DNA from: Chionis minor
Lineage: Eukaryota > Chordata > Aves > Charadriiformes > Chionididae
Direction of reading: 5' to 3'
Assembly (NCBI GenBank): GCA_013398295.1
Contig: VZSF01000964.1
Coordinates: 248,001 to 312,000 of the forward strand
Length of the DNA stretch: 64,000 nucleotides
Both the position numbers and the translations under genes were made by a program. Below are positions 33,101 to 42,319 of the stretch, in pieces. Positions within the stretch are counted from its first letter, which is position 1; the number at the start of each line of letters is the position of its first letter. Under the pieces are notes generated by a model. The model made no database searches. It saw only the letters and a program-made list of their open reading frames with translations, and was not told the DNA's origin.

Positions 33101-34355
33101 AGTAATATTGTACGCACATACCTTTACTGAAAAAAAGCTTATTCTTTAACATACTTTTTATTGTACCTAGAGCCCAAGAGCTAGAATTGGAGGACCACCA
33201 AAGCAGGTTGGAACAAAAGCTGAGAGAGAAAATGGCCATTGATGGTAAGTCAAAGGGGAGAGTATGCTCCAGCCCACAGTGATAGATTGTGCCCATACGA
33301 GTCCTTGCTGGCTCCAAAAAGGATCAGAGCAGCTGAAGCTCTTCCTCCTGTGCTCTTCTGTGAGTGCAGCTCAGCCAGCAAAATGCAACTTGTGAGATCT
33401 TCTTGTCTGACTTCTAGTGAAGACAGCTAAGCTAACCTGCCCAGTTTTACACTGAACTGGATCAGAAGCACTCGCACATGTAATTGCACTAATTGTGCTG
33501 TGCAGACAACAGCACCCAGCTAACACACGATGATAGGCAGCAAAGGAAAGTAACCCCCCAAACACAAAAGAGATTATCTGCTTTTACCTCAGCTGTAGCA
33601 TTATTGGTTATTGCAGTAGTTTGGAATTGCTTTAGGTACTTGGTATTACAGTTTGGGGCTTGTCCTTTCATTTGGTATTAGAAAGGAGAGCATGGGAAGG
33701 AGGAGAATCCAGGGAGAAGGGGGGTTACATAGCACTGAATACCCCAAAATATCCTATGGGGTTCTAAGCACGTCAGTGGTAAGTGATGGCCATTTTCAAT
33801 AATTTTTCTGAAAAACCCTTTCCCTTTTCTTGTAGGGACCACATTTCATGGTTGGGCTTTTTGCTTTGTATAAACTAAATTTAAACTCTAGCTTAAATGT
33901 TTTTATAAACAAGTAGTGCTCTTCCTACCCCTTCCAAGCTAAGTTTTGCTAAAAGATCTACTCTGGACATTACGAGCCTTAATGGTCAACCTTAAATGGC
34001 CCAAATGCAGGAGAAATTTTCCCTGAACTGTAACAAGAAAAATATTAACTGCTATTGACTGCATTTGTCATTGACTATACTATTAATTCAACCTGTACAC
34101 CAGCAGTTACAATGAAAAGGGTAACAACAGAGCAATCTGGATTTTAACCTCTTGTTTTGTGATCTTTTAGACAGCCTTAAAGATGAGATGGATCTGAATG
34201 AGGAGGATGAAATTTTTACTGAGATGATGAAAGTGGTCGAAGAAAGAGACAAACTCGTGTCTACCTTAGAGGAGCAGAGAGTGAAAGAAAAAGCAGAAGA
34301 CCAGCACTTCGAAAGCATTATATTATCCAGAGGCTATCAGCTGAGCAGAATTTGA
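1..34355 (+). CDS. MICAL2: MICAL2 (incl. MICALCL-type C-terminus), 3' part, 11 exons
   Basis: This is a partial spliced gene. The eleven exons listed in the summary all have GT donors and AG acceptors, and their phases match at every junction. After the 2 bases that finish a codon begun upstream, they give 829 codons including TGA. MICAL proteins are flavin monooxygenases that oxidise actin and contain CH and LIM domains; those would be encoded before the window. The visible part is a long Ser/Pro-rich linker (about residues 1-647 of the visible product) and a C-terminal coiled-coil bMERB domain (about 648-828), which in this family binds GTP-loaded Rab proteins. Mammals annotate the downstream part as MICALCL, but here both parts share one frame. 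MICAL3 is the main alternative. I prefer MICAL2 because of the MICALCL-like large exon and because the flank is compatible with PARVA synteny. The family call is firm; the paralogue call is less so. Confidence 0.82.
134..3622 (+). other. MICAL2 intron a-b
   Basis: Noncoding by context, from GT at 134 to AG at 3621-3622. It includes a moderately GC-rich patch at about 1160-1380 and a TA-dinucleotide microsatellite at 1743-1772. Open frames here, including a 191-codon antisense one at 905-1480, show no recognisable family or conserved motif and overlap other chance frames. I see no additional exon, and none is required by phase. Confidence 0.65.
1733..1775. repeat. T-run and (TA)n microsatellite
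   Basis: A T-run leads into about 15 TA/TG-type dinucleotides inside an intron. It is a simple repeat with no sign of function. Confidence 0.85.
3623..3795 (+). CDS. MICAL2: MICAL2 exon b
   Basis: This 173-base exon has a pyrimidine-rich acceptor ending at 3622 and a GTAGGT donor at 3796. It begins in phase 2 and completes a Ser codon, then encodes an acidic, Ser-rich stretch ([20 protein letters not shown]) followed by a Pro-containing segment ending in KTSKVAD. It ends after the first base of a codon (G|CG, Ala). This is low-complexity linker with no catalytic motif. The frame joins both neighbours without a stop. A second GT at 3800 would be an alternative donor but would break the phase with the next exon. 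Confidence 0.75.
3796..5099 (+). other. MICAL2 intron b-c
   Basis: Intron of 1304 bases. Its 3' part contains a (GTCT)n-like tract near 4780-4800 and a dense CpG cluster (about 4820-5000), described separately. A 227-codon chance frame at 4008-4691 has no recognisable domain. Confidence 0.7.
4820..5000 (+). promoter_or_regulatory. Intragenic CpG cluster, possible alternative promoter
   Basis: About 19 CpG dinucleotides occur within roughly 180 bases, against a CpG-poor intronic background. It ends about 100 bases before the 5100-5174 exon. Such unmethylated-looking clusters often mark promoters. An ATG at 4856 opens a frame that runs without a stop, and in the correct frame, into the exon. 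A short MICALCL-like transcript starting here is an inference only; a plain GC-rich intronic patch is the alternative. Confidence 0.35.
5100..5174 (+). CDS. MICAL2: MICAL2 exon c (NSFHS...YQNWRRK motif)
   Basis: This 75-base exon follows a strong polypyrimidine tract ending CAG at 5099 and has a consensus GTGAGT donor at 5175. It encodes [20 protein letters not shown] and continues with RKLQT. The NSFHS...YxNWRRK pattern is a short conserved-looking island in the otherwise variable linker, reminiscent of MICAL2/MICAL3. It ends after the first base of a codon (A|GT, Ser), which matches the next exon. This is one of the clearest family-specific pieces outside the C-terminal domain. Confidence 0.85.
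5175..9111 (+). other. MICAL2 intron c-d
   Basis: Intron of 3937 bases. It is mostly unique sequence, with an 18-base A-run at 7609-7626. Several chance open frames lie at 5817-6941 on both strands, in GC-rich DNA, with no recognisable domains or splice structure. A CC(A/T)6GG box at 8822-8831 is at chance frequency. Confidence 0.65.
9112..9209 (+). CDS. MICAL2: MICAL2 exon d
   Basis: This 98-base exon has its acceptor AG at 9110-9111 and its donor GTAGGA at 9210. It starts by completing the A|GT Ser codon and reads [20 protein letters not shown], then a short acidic and His-rich tail ending HTQ, in phase 0. The basic-to-hydrophobic FPLL..KKPG stretch directly after WRRK of the previous exon resembles the corresponding MICAL-family linker motif. 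The phase-0 end agrees with the phase-0 start of the large exon. Confidence 0.78.
9210..11544 (+). other. MICAL2 intron d-e
   Basis: Intron of 2335 bases. It contains one antisense CR1 3' fragment (about 9959-10135). The rest is unique and becomes AT-rich towards the large exon. Confidence 0.65.
9959..10135 (-). mobile_element. CR1 LINE 3' fragment, antisense
   Basis: Reading + it begins CATAGAACAGTTTGGGTTGG, then the typical CR1 complement (lines such as AAGATCACCTAGTTCCAACC and CCTGAGCAACTTGTTCCAGT). This is the inverse of the 3' end, where CR1 terminates in ATTCTATG-type octamers. It is a short 5'-truncated insertion inside an intron of the host gene, opposite to its transcription. No coding capacity remains. 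Confidence 0.9.
11545..12913 (+). CDS. MICAL2: MICAL2 large linker exon (MICALCL-type)
   Basis: A single 1369-base exon, open throughout, enters in phase 0 after TAG at 11542-11544 and ends at a GTGAGG donor at 12914 with one base left over. Its first codon is TTG, so it is not a translation start. It encodes about 456 residues of hydrophilic, Ser/Pro/Lys-rich, probably disordered protein. There are a few conserved-looking patches: [18 protein letters not shown] (about 12225-12290), a patch around [20 protein letters not shown] (about 12650-12710), and [10 protein letters not shown] (about 12800). The first resembles the amphipathic SPLRLI..AI+RSI motif I associate with MICALCL and MICAL linkers. 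Its size contrasts with the 74-185-base exons around it. Mouse MICALCL has been reported to bind ERK2; no docking site can be assigned here with confidence. Confidence 0.88.
12914..21596 (+). other. MICAL2 intron e-f
   Basis: The longest intron, 8683 bases. It is unique AT-rich DNA with no recognised interspersed repeat and a G-run cluster at 17858-17879. A strongly AT-rich stretch at about 20580-21500 holds several TAATTA/ATTAAT-type motifs and might be a regulatory element. Phase on both sides fits, so no missing exon is needed. Confidence 0.6.
17858..17879 (+). repeat. G-quadruplex-type G-run cluster
   Basis: Four G-runs of 7, 6, 3 and 3 bases are separated by single T bases, on the sense strand of the intron. 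One-nucleotide loops are the pattern expected of a very stable parallel quadruplex in DNA or in the pre-mRNA. Function is unknown. Confidence 0.7.
21597..21691 (+). CDS. MICAL2: MICAL2 exon f (acidic SSSDDE patch)
   Basis: This 95-base exon lies between TTTTAG (21591-21596) and a GTAACC donor at 21692. It completes a Gly codon (G|GA) and gives [20 protein letters not shown] followed by [11 protein letters not shown], ending in phase 0. The Ser/Asp/Glu cluster looks like a casein-kinase-2 type acidic patch, and this kind of SSDDE segment commonly sits just ahead of the bMERB domain in MICAL proteins. No domain of its own. Confidence 0.83.
21692..23741 (+). other. MICAL2 intron f-g
   Basis: Intron of 2050 bases. 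It carries a short sense CR1 3' end (about 23602-23661) only about 80 bases ahead of the next exon. The remainder is unique. Confidence 0.65.
23602..23661 (+). mobile_element. CR1 LINE 3' end, sense, very short
   Basis: GTTTAGACAATCTCCAGAGG and then GTCTCTTCCAGCCTCAGTGG, followed by TTCTGTGATTCTG, match the last 60 bases of avian CR1 including the terminal octamer-type repeat. It is severely 5'-truncated and lies close to the splice acceptor at 23741, so the polypyrimidine tract was retained between the insertion and the exon. Confidence 0.8.
23742..23834 (+). CDS. MICAL2: MICAL2 exon g, start of bMERB domain
   Basis: A 93-base exon, phase 0 at both ends, after a T/C-rich tract ending TAG (23739-23741) and before a GTGAAA donor. 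It encodes 31 residues, [20 protein letters not shown] then [11 protein letters not shown]: a highly basic start leading into a heptad-like helix. The QEELKRLH(K/R)AQ ending is a strong signature of the MICAL C-terminal bMERB (DUF3585) domain, first helix. Its symmetric phase means that skipping it would keep the frame but remove the domain's N-terminal helix start. Confidence 0.93.
24921..25508 (+). mobile_element. Solo LTR of an avian ERVL-type endogenous retrovirus
   Basis: The element starts TGTCGTGGTTTCAGCTAGGA and ends GGGGTTAAACCACACCA, with terminal TG...CA. It is flanked by the direct repeat AATAG (24916-24920 and 25509-25513), a 5-bp target-site duplication. Internal features are in the expected order for an LTR: a TATATAAA box at 25181-25188, an ATTAAA poly(A)-type signal at 25371-25376 followed by CTGTCTTTATCTCAACCCAT, and a GAGTGAGCAAGCGGC tail. 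These segments match bird ERVL-like LTRs as I remember them. No internal gag/pol/env sequence or second LTR is present, so it probably arose by LTR-LTR recombination. It lies in the same orientation as the host gene. Confidence 0.93.
25181..25188 (+). promoter_or_regulatory. TATA box in solo LTR
   Basis: TATATAAA lies about 260 bases into the LTR and about 190 bases before the ATTAAA signal, as expected for a U3/R arrangement. Whether it is still active is unknown. Confidence 0.6.
26337..26430 (+). CDS. MICAL2: MICAL2 exon h, bMERB helix
   Basis: A 94-base exon after TTGCAG (26331-26336), with a GTAAAT donor at 26431. It encodes [20 protein letters not shown], then [11 protein letters not shown] and one base of the next codon. 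The AIQRQLEE(L/V)EERQR...GV.LE..LRGE pattern is the most diagnostic segment of MICAL-family bMERB domains. It is a long charged coiled-coil helix that packs against Rab GTPases. Frame and phase join both neighbours exactly. Confidence 0.95.
26431..31884 (+). other. MICAL2 intron h-i
   Basis: Intron of 5454 bases with no interspersed repeat recognised. The stretch at about 27400-28650 is AT-rich and dense in TAAT-core motifs, and looks like a candidate conserved noncoding element by composition only. A T/A homopolymer pair lies at 29619-29638. Confidence 0.6.
31885..31984 (+). CDS. MICAL2: MICAL2 exon i, bMERB core
   Basis: A 100-base exon from AACAG|AT to AT|GTAAGT. It completes G|AT (Asp) and encodes [20 protein letters not shown] then [12 protein letters not shown], ending with two bases of a codon. 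The WF.LV.EKN.L.RYE.EL motif is the family hallmark of the central bMERB helices. The last codon is split AT|A (Ile). Confidence 0.96.
31985..33170 (+). other. MICAL2 intron i-j
   Basis: Intron of 1186 bases, consensus GTAAGT to CTAG, unique sequence. Chance frames on both strands around 32393-32947 have no family features. Confidence 0.7.
33171..33244 (+). CDS. MICAL2: MICAL2 exon j, bMERB
   Basis: A 74-base exon after CCTAG at 33166-33170, with a GTAAGT donor at 33245. It encodes [20 protein letters not shown] followed by MAID and one base. (A/R)ELELED(H/R)QSRL(E/Q)Q.LRE.M is highly conserved in MICAL proteins and forms a charged amphipathic helix. The split GAT|G and G|AC codons join it to the last exon in frame. 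Confidence 0.96.
33245..34170 (+). other. MICAL2 intron j-k
   Basis: Intron of 926 bases, GTAAGT to TTTTAG, unique sequence without visible repeats. Confidence 0.7.
34171..34355 (+). CDS. MICAL2: MICAL2 last coding exon, end of bMERB domain
   Basis: The exon starts after GATCTTTTAG and completes G|AC (Asp). It reads [20 protein letters not shown], then [20 protein letters not shown], then [20 protein letters not shown], and stops at TGA 34353-34355. The final helix with E...(L/M)..VVE.RD.LV..LEEQR..E..ED is typical of the C-terminus of MICAL bMERB domains, and the length after LEEQR matches a normal family end. No premature stop or frameshift is present in any of the five domain exons, so the domain looks intact. 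Confidence 0.96.
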
Positions 34356-36080
34356 ACAGCCACATGCAAATAAACATGATTTCCACAATATTTGTAATCA
34401 TGGAGATACAGTCTTCTGAAAAATGAAGGAATTCAAATTTAATATTAGTTTATTTGGGAAACGTCATTTTGTTATCAAAAGCTCTTAAGCAGTTCTTTTG
34501 CTCATCTGGAATGAGTCATCTTGCTATCAACTTGAAGGATCACCAAAATGCAGCATAGGACTGAATTTACCTGTCTGATGGGCATCAGGGTCTGTGAAAG
34601 GGAAATCAGAGCTCTGTTGTTTTCTCGGAATTTTATTTTAATGCTGAGAATAGAGTTCCTGAGAAACACGATGACATCATTTAGTATTTTTGAGACTGCA
34701 TTGCTTCCATCTGTTTCCCTGAATCTCTATGTGGTTTTGTTAACATTTTGGCACCGCCAACCCATGTTGGACTATTTAAAGGTCAGAAAGCAAGCATCTC
34801 ATATAAAAATGAGGTTAATTTTTATTTCTGGTGGAGGAAGGGTTGTTTGGCTAATAACTCCATATAAGCACTCATTAAAACTACTGTAAACGCAATGTCC
34901 GAAATTAATTTTCCAGGTATTTGTAAGTTTTAATGCACTGTGTATTTTTGAACAAGAAGTTAAAGCAATATTAAATCCCTACATTTTGTAAAATGGTAAG
35001 GGATTATCAAAGGGATGACTACCCTTAAGACCGTTGCATGCTCATAAAAGCTTTTGTATGTCACAGATTAAGGTCTTCTCTAAAATATGCTAAATGATAA
35101 TTTTAAAATAGTAATCCAGACTAACTGCTTTACAATTGCTTGATCAAATACATCACCAATAGTATCATAGAATGTGATGACTGGCGTAGCAGTTAGATCT
35201 CCCTGAGAATAACTCCTCAGAAGGTTTGCAAAAAACTTGGAGTCGGTAATGTCAACATTTGATAGAAAACGTTGTGGGTATATTTAAGCTATATTTATCT
35301 TGCTGCTCAAGAATATATATGTATATTTTTTGCTTAAAGGGACTATCTCTGTCTTTTTTTTTTGTACAGGCATTTGTAGATACTGGCAAAGCAGATGAAC
35401 AGAAATTCTCCTTAGTATTTGGTATAATTTAAGTACTTGCTTAAATCTGAGATAATTCTGCAAATTAAGATTGGTAGTATTCCCAACTGTATGTATGATG
35501 CACTACATTTTCAAACTGAAAAAACAAGGAGAAACTGAAAGACTGTTTCTTTTTTAGTATCATTTTACCTCATGCTCTGAGAAGATTTGATGTTCTCATT
35601 ATTTCATGAACGGTGCTAATTTGCTGCAGTTGCCTATGGTACAGCCAAAGCTAGAAGCATTCCTGTTACAAAACCTTTAAACTAAAAAAACTCTCGGTAA
35701 GTACTTGTAGGGTAATAGACACACTGGATCCTGTTATAGTAATTTATTAATGGTCTTAAGTTTTTGCTGTAAGAAATTTAAAATAGCCTTTCTAAAGATA
35801 AAACCAAGATTTTCCTATTGACTACAGATAAATAATATACCTCTATTGGTGCAAGGAATATACTATGGTTTTGCAATATTTTTGTATTTATATTTATTTA
35901 TTAGACTGTTTAAAGAGGAAAGACTGTCTGGTTACATTTTACTGTTTGGATGTTGTCTCTGATTTTGACTGATAGATGTGTATTTCTAACAGCTGCGTAT
36001 AGGTAAAGCTGTGCATAGTAGAGTAGATAGCTTTATTGATTTGGTAAATAATTAGTAATAAAATATGAATTGAGATTTTT
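34356..36080 (+). other. Probable MICAL2 3' UTR
   Basis: AT-rich sequence downstream of the stop, without coding features. It has an early AATAAA at 34369-34374, very close to the stop codon. An AU-rich tract at about 35880-35910 contains ATTTA-type pentamers, which in 3' UTRs can favour mRNA decay. A better placed AATAAA lies at 36057-36062. The extent is inferred; a longer form to about 37.46 kb is possible. Confidence 0.5.
36057..36062 (+). terminator. Candidate poly(A) signal
   Basis: AATAAA about 1.7 kb after the stop codon, following an AU-rich tract. Usage cannot be decided from sequence. Confidence 0.4.
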
Positions 36081-39000
36081 AAACAACATCCTCAGTTACC
36101 ATAACTTGAAGAGATACCCTCAAAACATAACATGTAGGGCTTTAACAATATATTTTTTCTTTCATCACAGTGGAAAGACATAGCAGAATCCTTGAATGTG
36201 TTCCAAAATTACCATCAGACTTTATTTCCCCCTGTCATTCATAGGCTCATCGTACCTGATCTTCAGATTACATTTTTACTGAGATGGATTGCAGTGATTG
36301 ATTTATTTTTTTTTTTTAAGTAACTCTGTTACTTAAGATTGACACAAAGTAGTAGCACGCAGGGCAGCAGTAATTTTTTTAATTTTCTCTGTTGAGATCT
36401 GCTGGTATTTCCAGTTTTATGGAGAAAATTTCTGGATTTTATCACTGTTCCCAAAGGCCTCATGTAATCCTGTAGAACAAGACTGTCTAGAACATCTATC
36501 ACAGTTTTCAGTAGAAAATGGAGAGTCATATGCTTTCAAGGTCTTTTTTTAAAAGTTTTAAAGCAAACTTAGTGCTTTGCACAGGAGAGGTACTCAGCAG
36601 AAACCTCCAGTTCTATCAGTCAAGGATTGTTTTTTCCACCTCACTTTTATAATCTAAAAAGTCCATTCACCTTAGTGTTGCTGCCATACAAAGAGGAAGA
36701 CGAAAGGCAGCCTCAGAGGCGCAATGCCCCAAGTCCTGAGGAGGAGATTGCTCTCCTCTACCGAAGTCCAGACTGCTGGGCCAGGGGAGATGCACGCACT
36801 GCAATCGGTCAGGTTCGGGTTACTCTGAACTGTATGTGAGCCCTGAGATTTTTGGTTTACAGTAGATACCTGTTTGCTATAAAACCAGATGTGAAAGGGT
36901 GCTTTCCTTCTAGCTCCAAAGATTTGCATTCTTGAGAGTATTAGAGTCAACACAAGAATACTTTTCTGGATGCCACGTGGTCATAACACATGCTCCACCC
37001 AAAACGCCGTGTGCGCTCTTGGGTGGTAAAACCTGTCAGGCTACTGTTACCCTGCCTGATATTAAGTACCTCACAAGATTAGATCCAAAAATGAACTGTG
37101 CAATTAATTTAGAAAATTAATAAACCCTTAAGTCATTCAAAGCAGTTCTTCATGTATCATGAGAGTAGAGAAGGAGGGGGGGATAAAAGAGAAGCTATGT
37201 GCACTGTTCACAGGTCAATTTAATATGGTTGGCTTGCATTAGAAAAGTATTTAAATATTGGTTTGGTTATGAGTCTTCTTGTTGCTCAGTCTTTTCTGTA
37301 AATTGTCTCACTAACTTATAACAGATTTGTTCATTTTCAAGTCCTTGGGGCTGTCATTGTTGGGTATAATGTGATGTGCTGGAATGTATTGACTATGTTT
37401 AAGTGGACTAGATGTGAGAAATTTTCTATTTGAAAAAATAAAATTATATCTCCCTCTCTGAAGTCTCTGAATCATTTCTGTAGTAATTTCTCTCCCCTGA
37501 TATCTACAATGTAAAAATGTGTTTCTAGGAAAGATCTATAGGTAAGAAATTCTATCAGTCGCTTTATTCATATCCTGGTAAGTAAATCACACCATCTTGC
37601 AGTTCACAGATTCATTTTACAGTTTAGGAACAATGACACCCTGAAGTCAGAGGGCATTTGACTACCTTTAACACAAGAGGTTGCAAACTCCATGAGATCA
37701 ACAACTTCCTCACATTCTTACCTAGGAATTCACCGCCTAATTTCCTTAAACATGACATACATAACAGCTGCTTGAAGACTTGAAGGAAAAGCATCACTGC
37801 ATGGATCACTAAGAATCAGTGACCAAAATCTTAACTGCTAACTTTCAAATTCCACTAACTTCACATCTCATTTTGTTGCTTTCTACCAGTGGGAGACTTT
37901 TGCAGAGCAAGACAATGTGCTGCACGAGATGAGAGAATTAGAAAAGCAAGATTTGGGCTCATGTTTTAACCTCTGCTTTTTAGCCCAACGCATATCTGAT
38001 TTCAACTAAGAAATCCACTTTAGTAGTCTTTTTCCAGACAGATATACTCTGTCCTAGCTGAGTAAGTAACAGGATGTGGCTTAGCAGATTGGAGATTCTG
38101 TACATCTTTTAAGACTTTGCTACTGTTAAGATCTAAAGTTGTCCCTGCTGGGTTTTGCAAGGACTACACAGTTTTTGCATAGTTTAGCATGATGGTTTTG
38201 CCATGTTAGCATGCAAATACTATCCCTGCAGTCTTCATGGCAGCCACATCTCATGAACCTAGATCTTGCCAAATACCTCATGATGAGTCAGGTATTTGCT
38301 GGATTGCACCTAAATCTCTTTGCCTAATATTTATGAACAAATTGTGGTTTCTTTTGTTGGTTCTAATGAACTATGAAGAGAGATCTGGTGGCCCTGTGTG
38401 AAATGTCCTTGCTGGAATAGTCATGTAACACAGATGTACAAAATTATGGGCACAAGTGAAGCTTATTAAGAAATAATCGTAATACTGATTATTTTTATTT
38501 TCCTAAAACGATCTCAACAAGGCCAGATGTAAATGCATGTAAACTTGGCGCAGCATTTATAAATAACTGATTGATGAAACGCCGTGTTATCAGCAGCATT
38601 AAGTGCCAGGATGATGTTCTCATTGTACTGAAAAGTTTAAGACCCACTTTCTTTCCATTGAAACTTTTCAAATAATTAGTCTCTGTGACTGTATGCAACG
38701 TTATCTTTTGCCTTTCATATACATTTTTCCTCATTGCATCTTAGCCTATCTTTTTTTGCTCCTTGATATACAATAATAAATACGTTGTACTTTTTAAGAA
38801 TCTGGTTGGAAATACTCTAATACTTTTATGAAATGATGTTCATTTGTTATTTGTTATATTATTTAAAGAGAAGATTCTTATCCCAAAGAAGTTACAAGTT
38901 GAGTAGAAAGCATAGTTCTGCTTTAAATTCAAGTATAAGCATATGCTCAATCTTAAATTCACCTTGTGAGCTGGAAATAAACTTAATCCTCAAGTGTGAG

Positions 39001-42000
39001 TTTTAGATGGTGGGGCCAATGAAAATTTGGAGCCCTTCTACCCCGATACTGATACTTTCTGCTGTCATAATGCAGCCACCTTGAGATGATCAGTCAACCC
39101 TGGGCCTGTCTTAAAGGTTCTGAAATCAAGAGCAGCGAAGTCCTTTGGGGTGTATAAACGTTCTTGTATGGGTATGGAATAAGAGGTGCAGATGTACAAA
39201 TGCCAGCCAGGTATGGCTGTGCTTTACCCTGCTCCCTGCATGGCCTCTGCCAGCAGTGTGGAGAGCTGCCCATAGCTACGTGAAGAGTAGTGGGGCTTCC
39301 TGGTGAGATGCAAAACCACTGTGCTGCAGGACAAGGCTGGAGGCAGCTCATGCTTCCCAGGCTCCTGAGGTGCCAGTGTCAGCTACAGCCTCACCTCACT
39401 CTGATGGAGCAGGTACCTGGCACGTCTTGCTCATGGGCACATGCAGGAGCACCAGGTCCTGCCAGATCTCCAGGTATTTTGGGGCACTCTCAGGAAAATC
39501 CCAATGAAGAAATAGATTTTAACATCTGCAAAGTAACCTGTGTGGAAATGCCTTCTTTTCTAAGCGGGCTCTTTTAACATGCTGTTAGCTATTACTTAGG
39601 GTGGGGTACGCATCTTCAGCAATTAACCACACAGAATTGGCAGGTTAGTAGAAGTCTGACCACAAACACTTAGAAAAATAAAGAAAGTAGACTTTGGTCT
39701 AGTTCTGTTCTTCCTGAAGTCAGTGAAGGGTGTTACTGTAGGCAATCACAGCAATAGCAGCAGGTTGATAAAATATTTTTGAAAATTCCCCTTCCACTCT
39801 TTAAATGCCCAAACAGTCAAAACGCTAGACCTAGGAGAAAAATGTTAGGAGAAAACTCCAAGACAAATGAATATTTATTGCACGGCCTTAACCAGCTTTG
39901 CTGCGACAGCGTTCTTTCTTACCAGCCTAGCCCATGGTCAGTGTATTATGTACCCTATCTCTTCCACCTCAGTCGGGAAGTAATACTCTGTTCATCATCA
40001 TTCTGAGTCCCGTAGTAAAAGAAATAAAAACCAGGTGTGCATGGACAGATATACAGGTGAATAAGAATTATCTGAAATATGTGGATTTAGCCTTCTTTTA
40101 TTGCCTGGCAAAAGTATATCAGGATACAATTGATTTGAGCTACTGGTTGGCTCATCTGTAAGAACAAGGCGCTGACAAGGAGCACGGTGTGAGCTCTCGT
40201 GGTCTGCTCCAGATTTCTAGAAGCCAGATGCAGCGGGGCCAGCCTGAACATCAGCCTGCTCACTACTGTGTCCTGCGCATGGGATCGTGGACCATGATCA
40301 GGAAAGTATACAATTATCATATATAAAGCAGAGTGAAAACCTAGCCAAACAAAAATCCTCATTGAATTTATATGAAGTTTTTATTTGTGGTTAAAATGCT
40401 GTATAAATAGGAGCTAGGCATTTAAAATCAACATTCCTGTACCTGCCATAGCTTAGACCTGGTGCGTATCTGTACGGCCTTTTGTGCTGAGTGCAATATT
40501 AATTTAGGGTCCTATGTCCATACATATTCCCAGATCAAAAGGAAAAAAAAAAAAAAAAGCATATCTATTTCTAAATTTAAGACACAGGGAAAAAAGAATG
40601 TTGTAACTATCCTCAAAGAGAAACATCGTAAGTGGAAAAATACTGCGATAATGTTATATCCAAGGAACTGCAAATAAATTCTGAAAGAAACCCATAAGAA
40701 GGCCCCAGTAAACTTAAGCCTGTCTGTGGCTTTAGCATTATTACTCAAAGCACACAGTATTTGTGTTTCCAGATCTGATAGAGCTGATTTTAAAGACATT
40801 AAGTTTCATTTAAAATTTATTTTCTCCTTGTGATGTGAAACACTCGTAGCTCATGAGGCTATTAAATAATACTGCATTTGTCATTAATTTACATATGCTG
40901 TGTCTAGAGAAAGAGGAAAGAGAGATGCAGGGTCTTTTCAGCTATTTTGTGTGAGACTTGGCAAACTGATGTTGAATTCTGACTTTCCTGTACTGCACAA
41001 CCCAGCACCTGTTACTATTTGTGAGGTGCCTGGCTCGCTCGTTCGGTCTTTAACGCAAACGTAGTGATACATAGGCAAGTACACTTGTGTTTGACAAAAT
41101 GCTGTCTCTTCTGGTGTCTCCACAAAATCCTGTACTGACCTCTATGTATAGTCATTTGGGTCCAAATGGAGATTTAGCTGTGCCATTGTTCCGTTTGTAA
41201 ATGTCACAGATTCACATGCATATAAAAAGAGGCCCTGATATGTTTATTTCTCCTTCTTTTGAAATAGTCTTTTATTATGTTCTTAAAAATTATTCAAAAC
41301 TGTTCATCTCCTGATCCATACGCTGAGTGAGTAGCACCCTTGTAAAAAGAGAATAATGTGTGAAATTTGGGCTGTTCTGTAGACAACAGCCCTAAGACAC
41401 AATTGGTGCTATGAGCCAGCGAGCAAACGTAAGGAAAGGAGAGATTGTGCTAACGGCTTGGGCTCGTTCCTGCTTTTAACTGATGGCGGTATGGAGGAAT
41501 AAAGTTTTTCTCCAGGGCATATACTAACTGCACACAACAAATACGCATTGATGTCTACCCCTCATCAGCTAACCAATGTTACCGGCTTGTAAAAACACAA
41601 CAATTATTAGCCGATTTAGAAATATCCTCATGGTAATTTCATTTCACTTATTATGCCTAATGGATAGCTAGATATTTGCATGAAGTGTGTGTGGCTTTTT
41701 GCCTGAATTGTTAATAGAGTGATTAAGTGGTAAGTGAAAGCAGCGCATCCAGATGACATTAATGCTGTTCCAGTCCTGGGTGCCTCCTGAACCAGTCACA
41801 GCAAATCATCTGTTTTAAAGATACTCTTAAGCTACTCATCTGCAAATCAAAGCAGGGTTGGTATGGGCGACCTAGCGTGCCAAGTCACCTTTCTTTCCCA
41901 CTGGCTTTTATGCTGGTCTGATGACAACAGCTGGTTTGAGTAGAAGTGGGTATGACGATGCCCATCGCTCTGGCCACCAGATGTACCCAAAACCCACAGG

Positions 42001-42319
42001 CAGAAAAGCCGCTTGCAAAATGGGCTCAAGTCTGAAGTGTATGTAGTAAGTTTGAACTTTAAATTGCATCAAACTAATTAGTGATGCCTTCTCGCTTCAT
42101 TAGCTCTTTTCTATTGGTGTTGACCACGGGGTGTAGAAACACCTGCCTGCTGCTGCGACCCCCCTGCCCTTCCAGAGCCTTCACTTAGGAACAGCTATGG
42201 ATGAGTTGAGCTGTCTGAGCCCTGGTCCTGCCTGTCTGTAACCACGTTTAACTTTTGACACCCATATCAACTAGTGCTCTGGCACCTGCGGCCACCCTGG
42301 AGCGCCCTGAAGCACCCTG
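36081..42319. other. Intergenic DNA (or long 3' UTR, proximal part)
   Basis: No exon, RNA gene or recognisable repeat can be supported. It contains AT-rich unique DNA, a 16-base A-run near 40543-40558, and scattered short chance frames. The stretch at about 41380-41780 is richer in TAAT and ATTAAG-type motifs and could be regulatory, but this rests on composition alone. Confidence 0.5.
37437..37442 (+). terminator. Second candidate poly(A) signal
   Basis: AATAAA after an AT-rich run, followed by CT-rich sequence rather than a clear GT-rich element. It could end a longer 3' UTR or be a chance hexamer. Confidence 0.25.
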
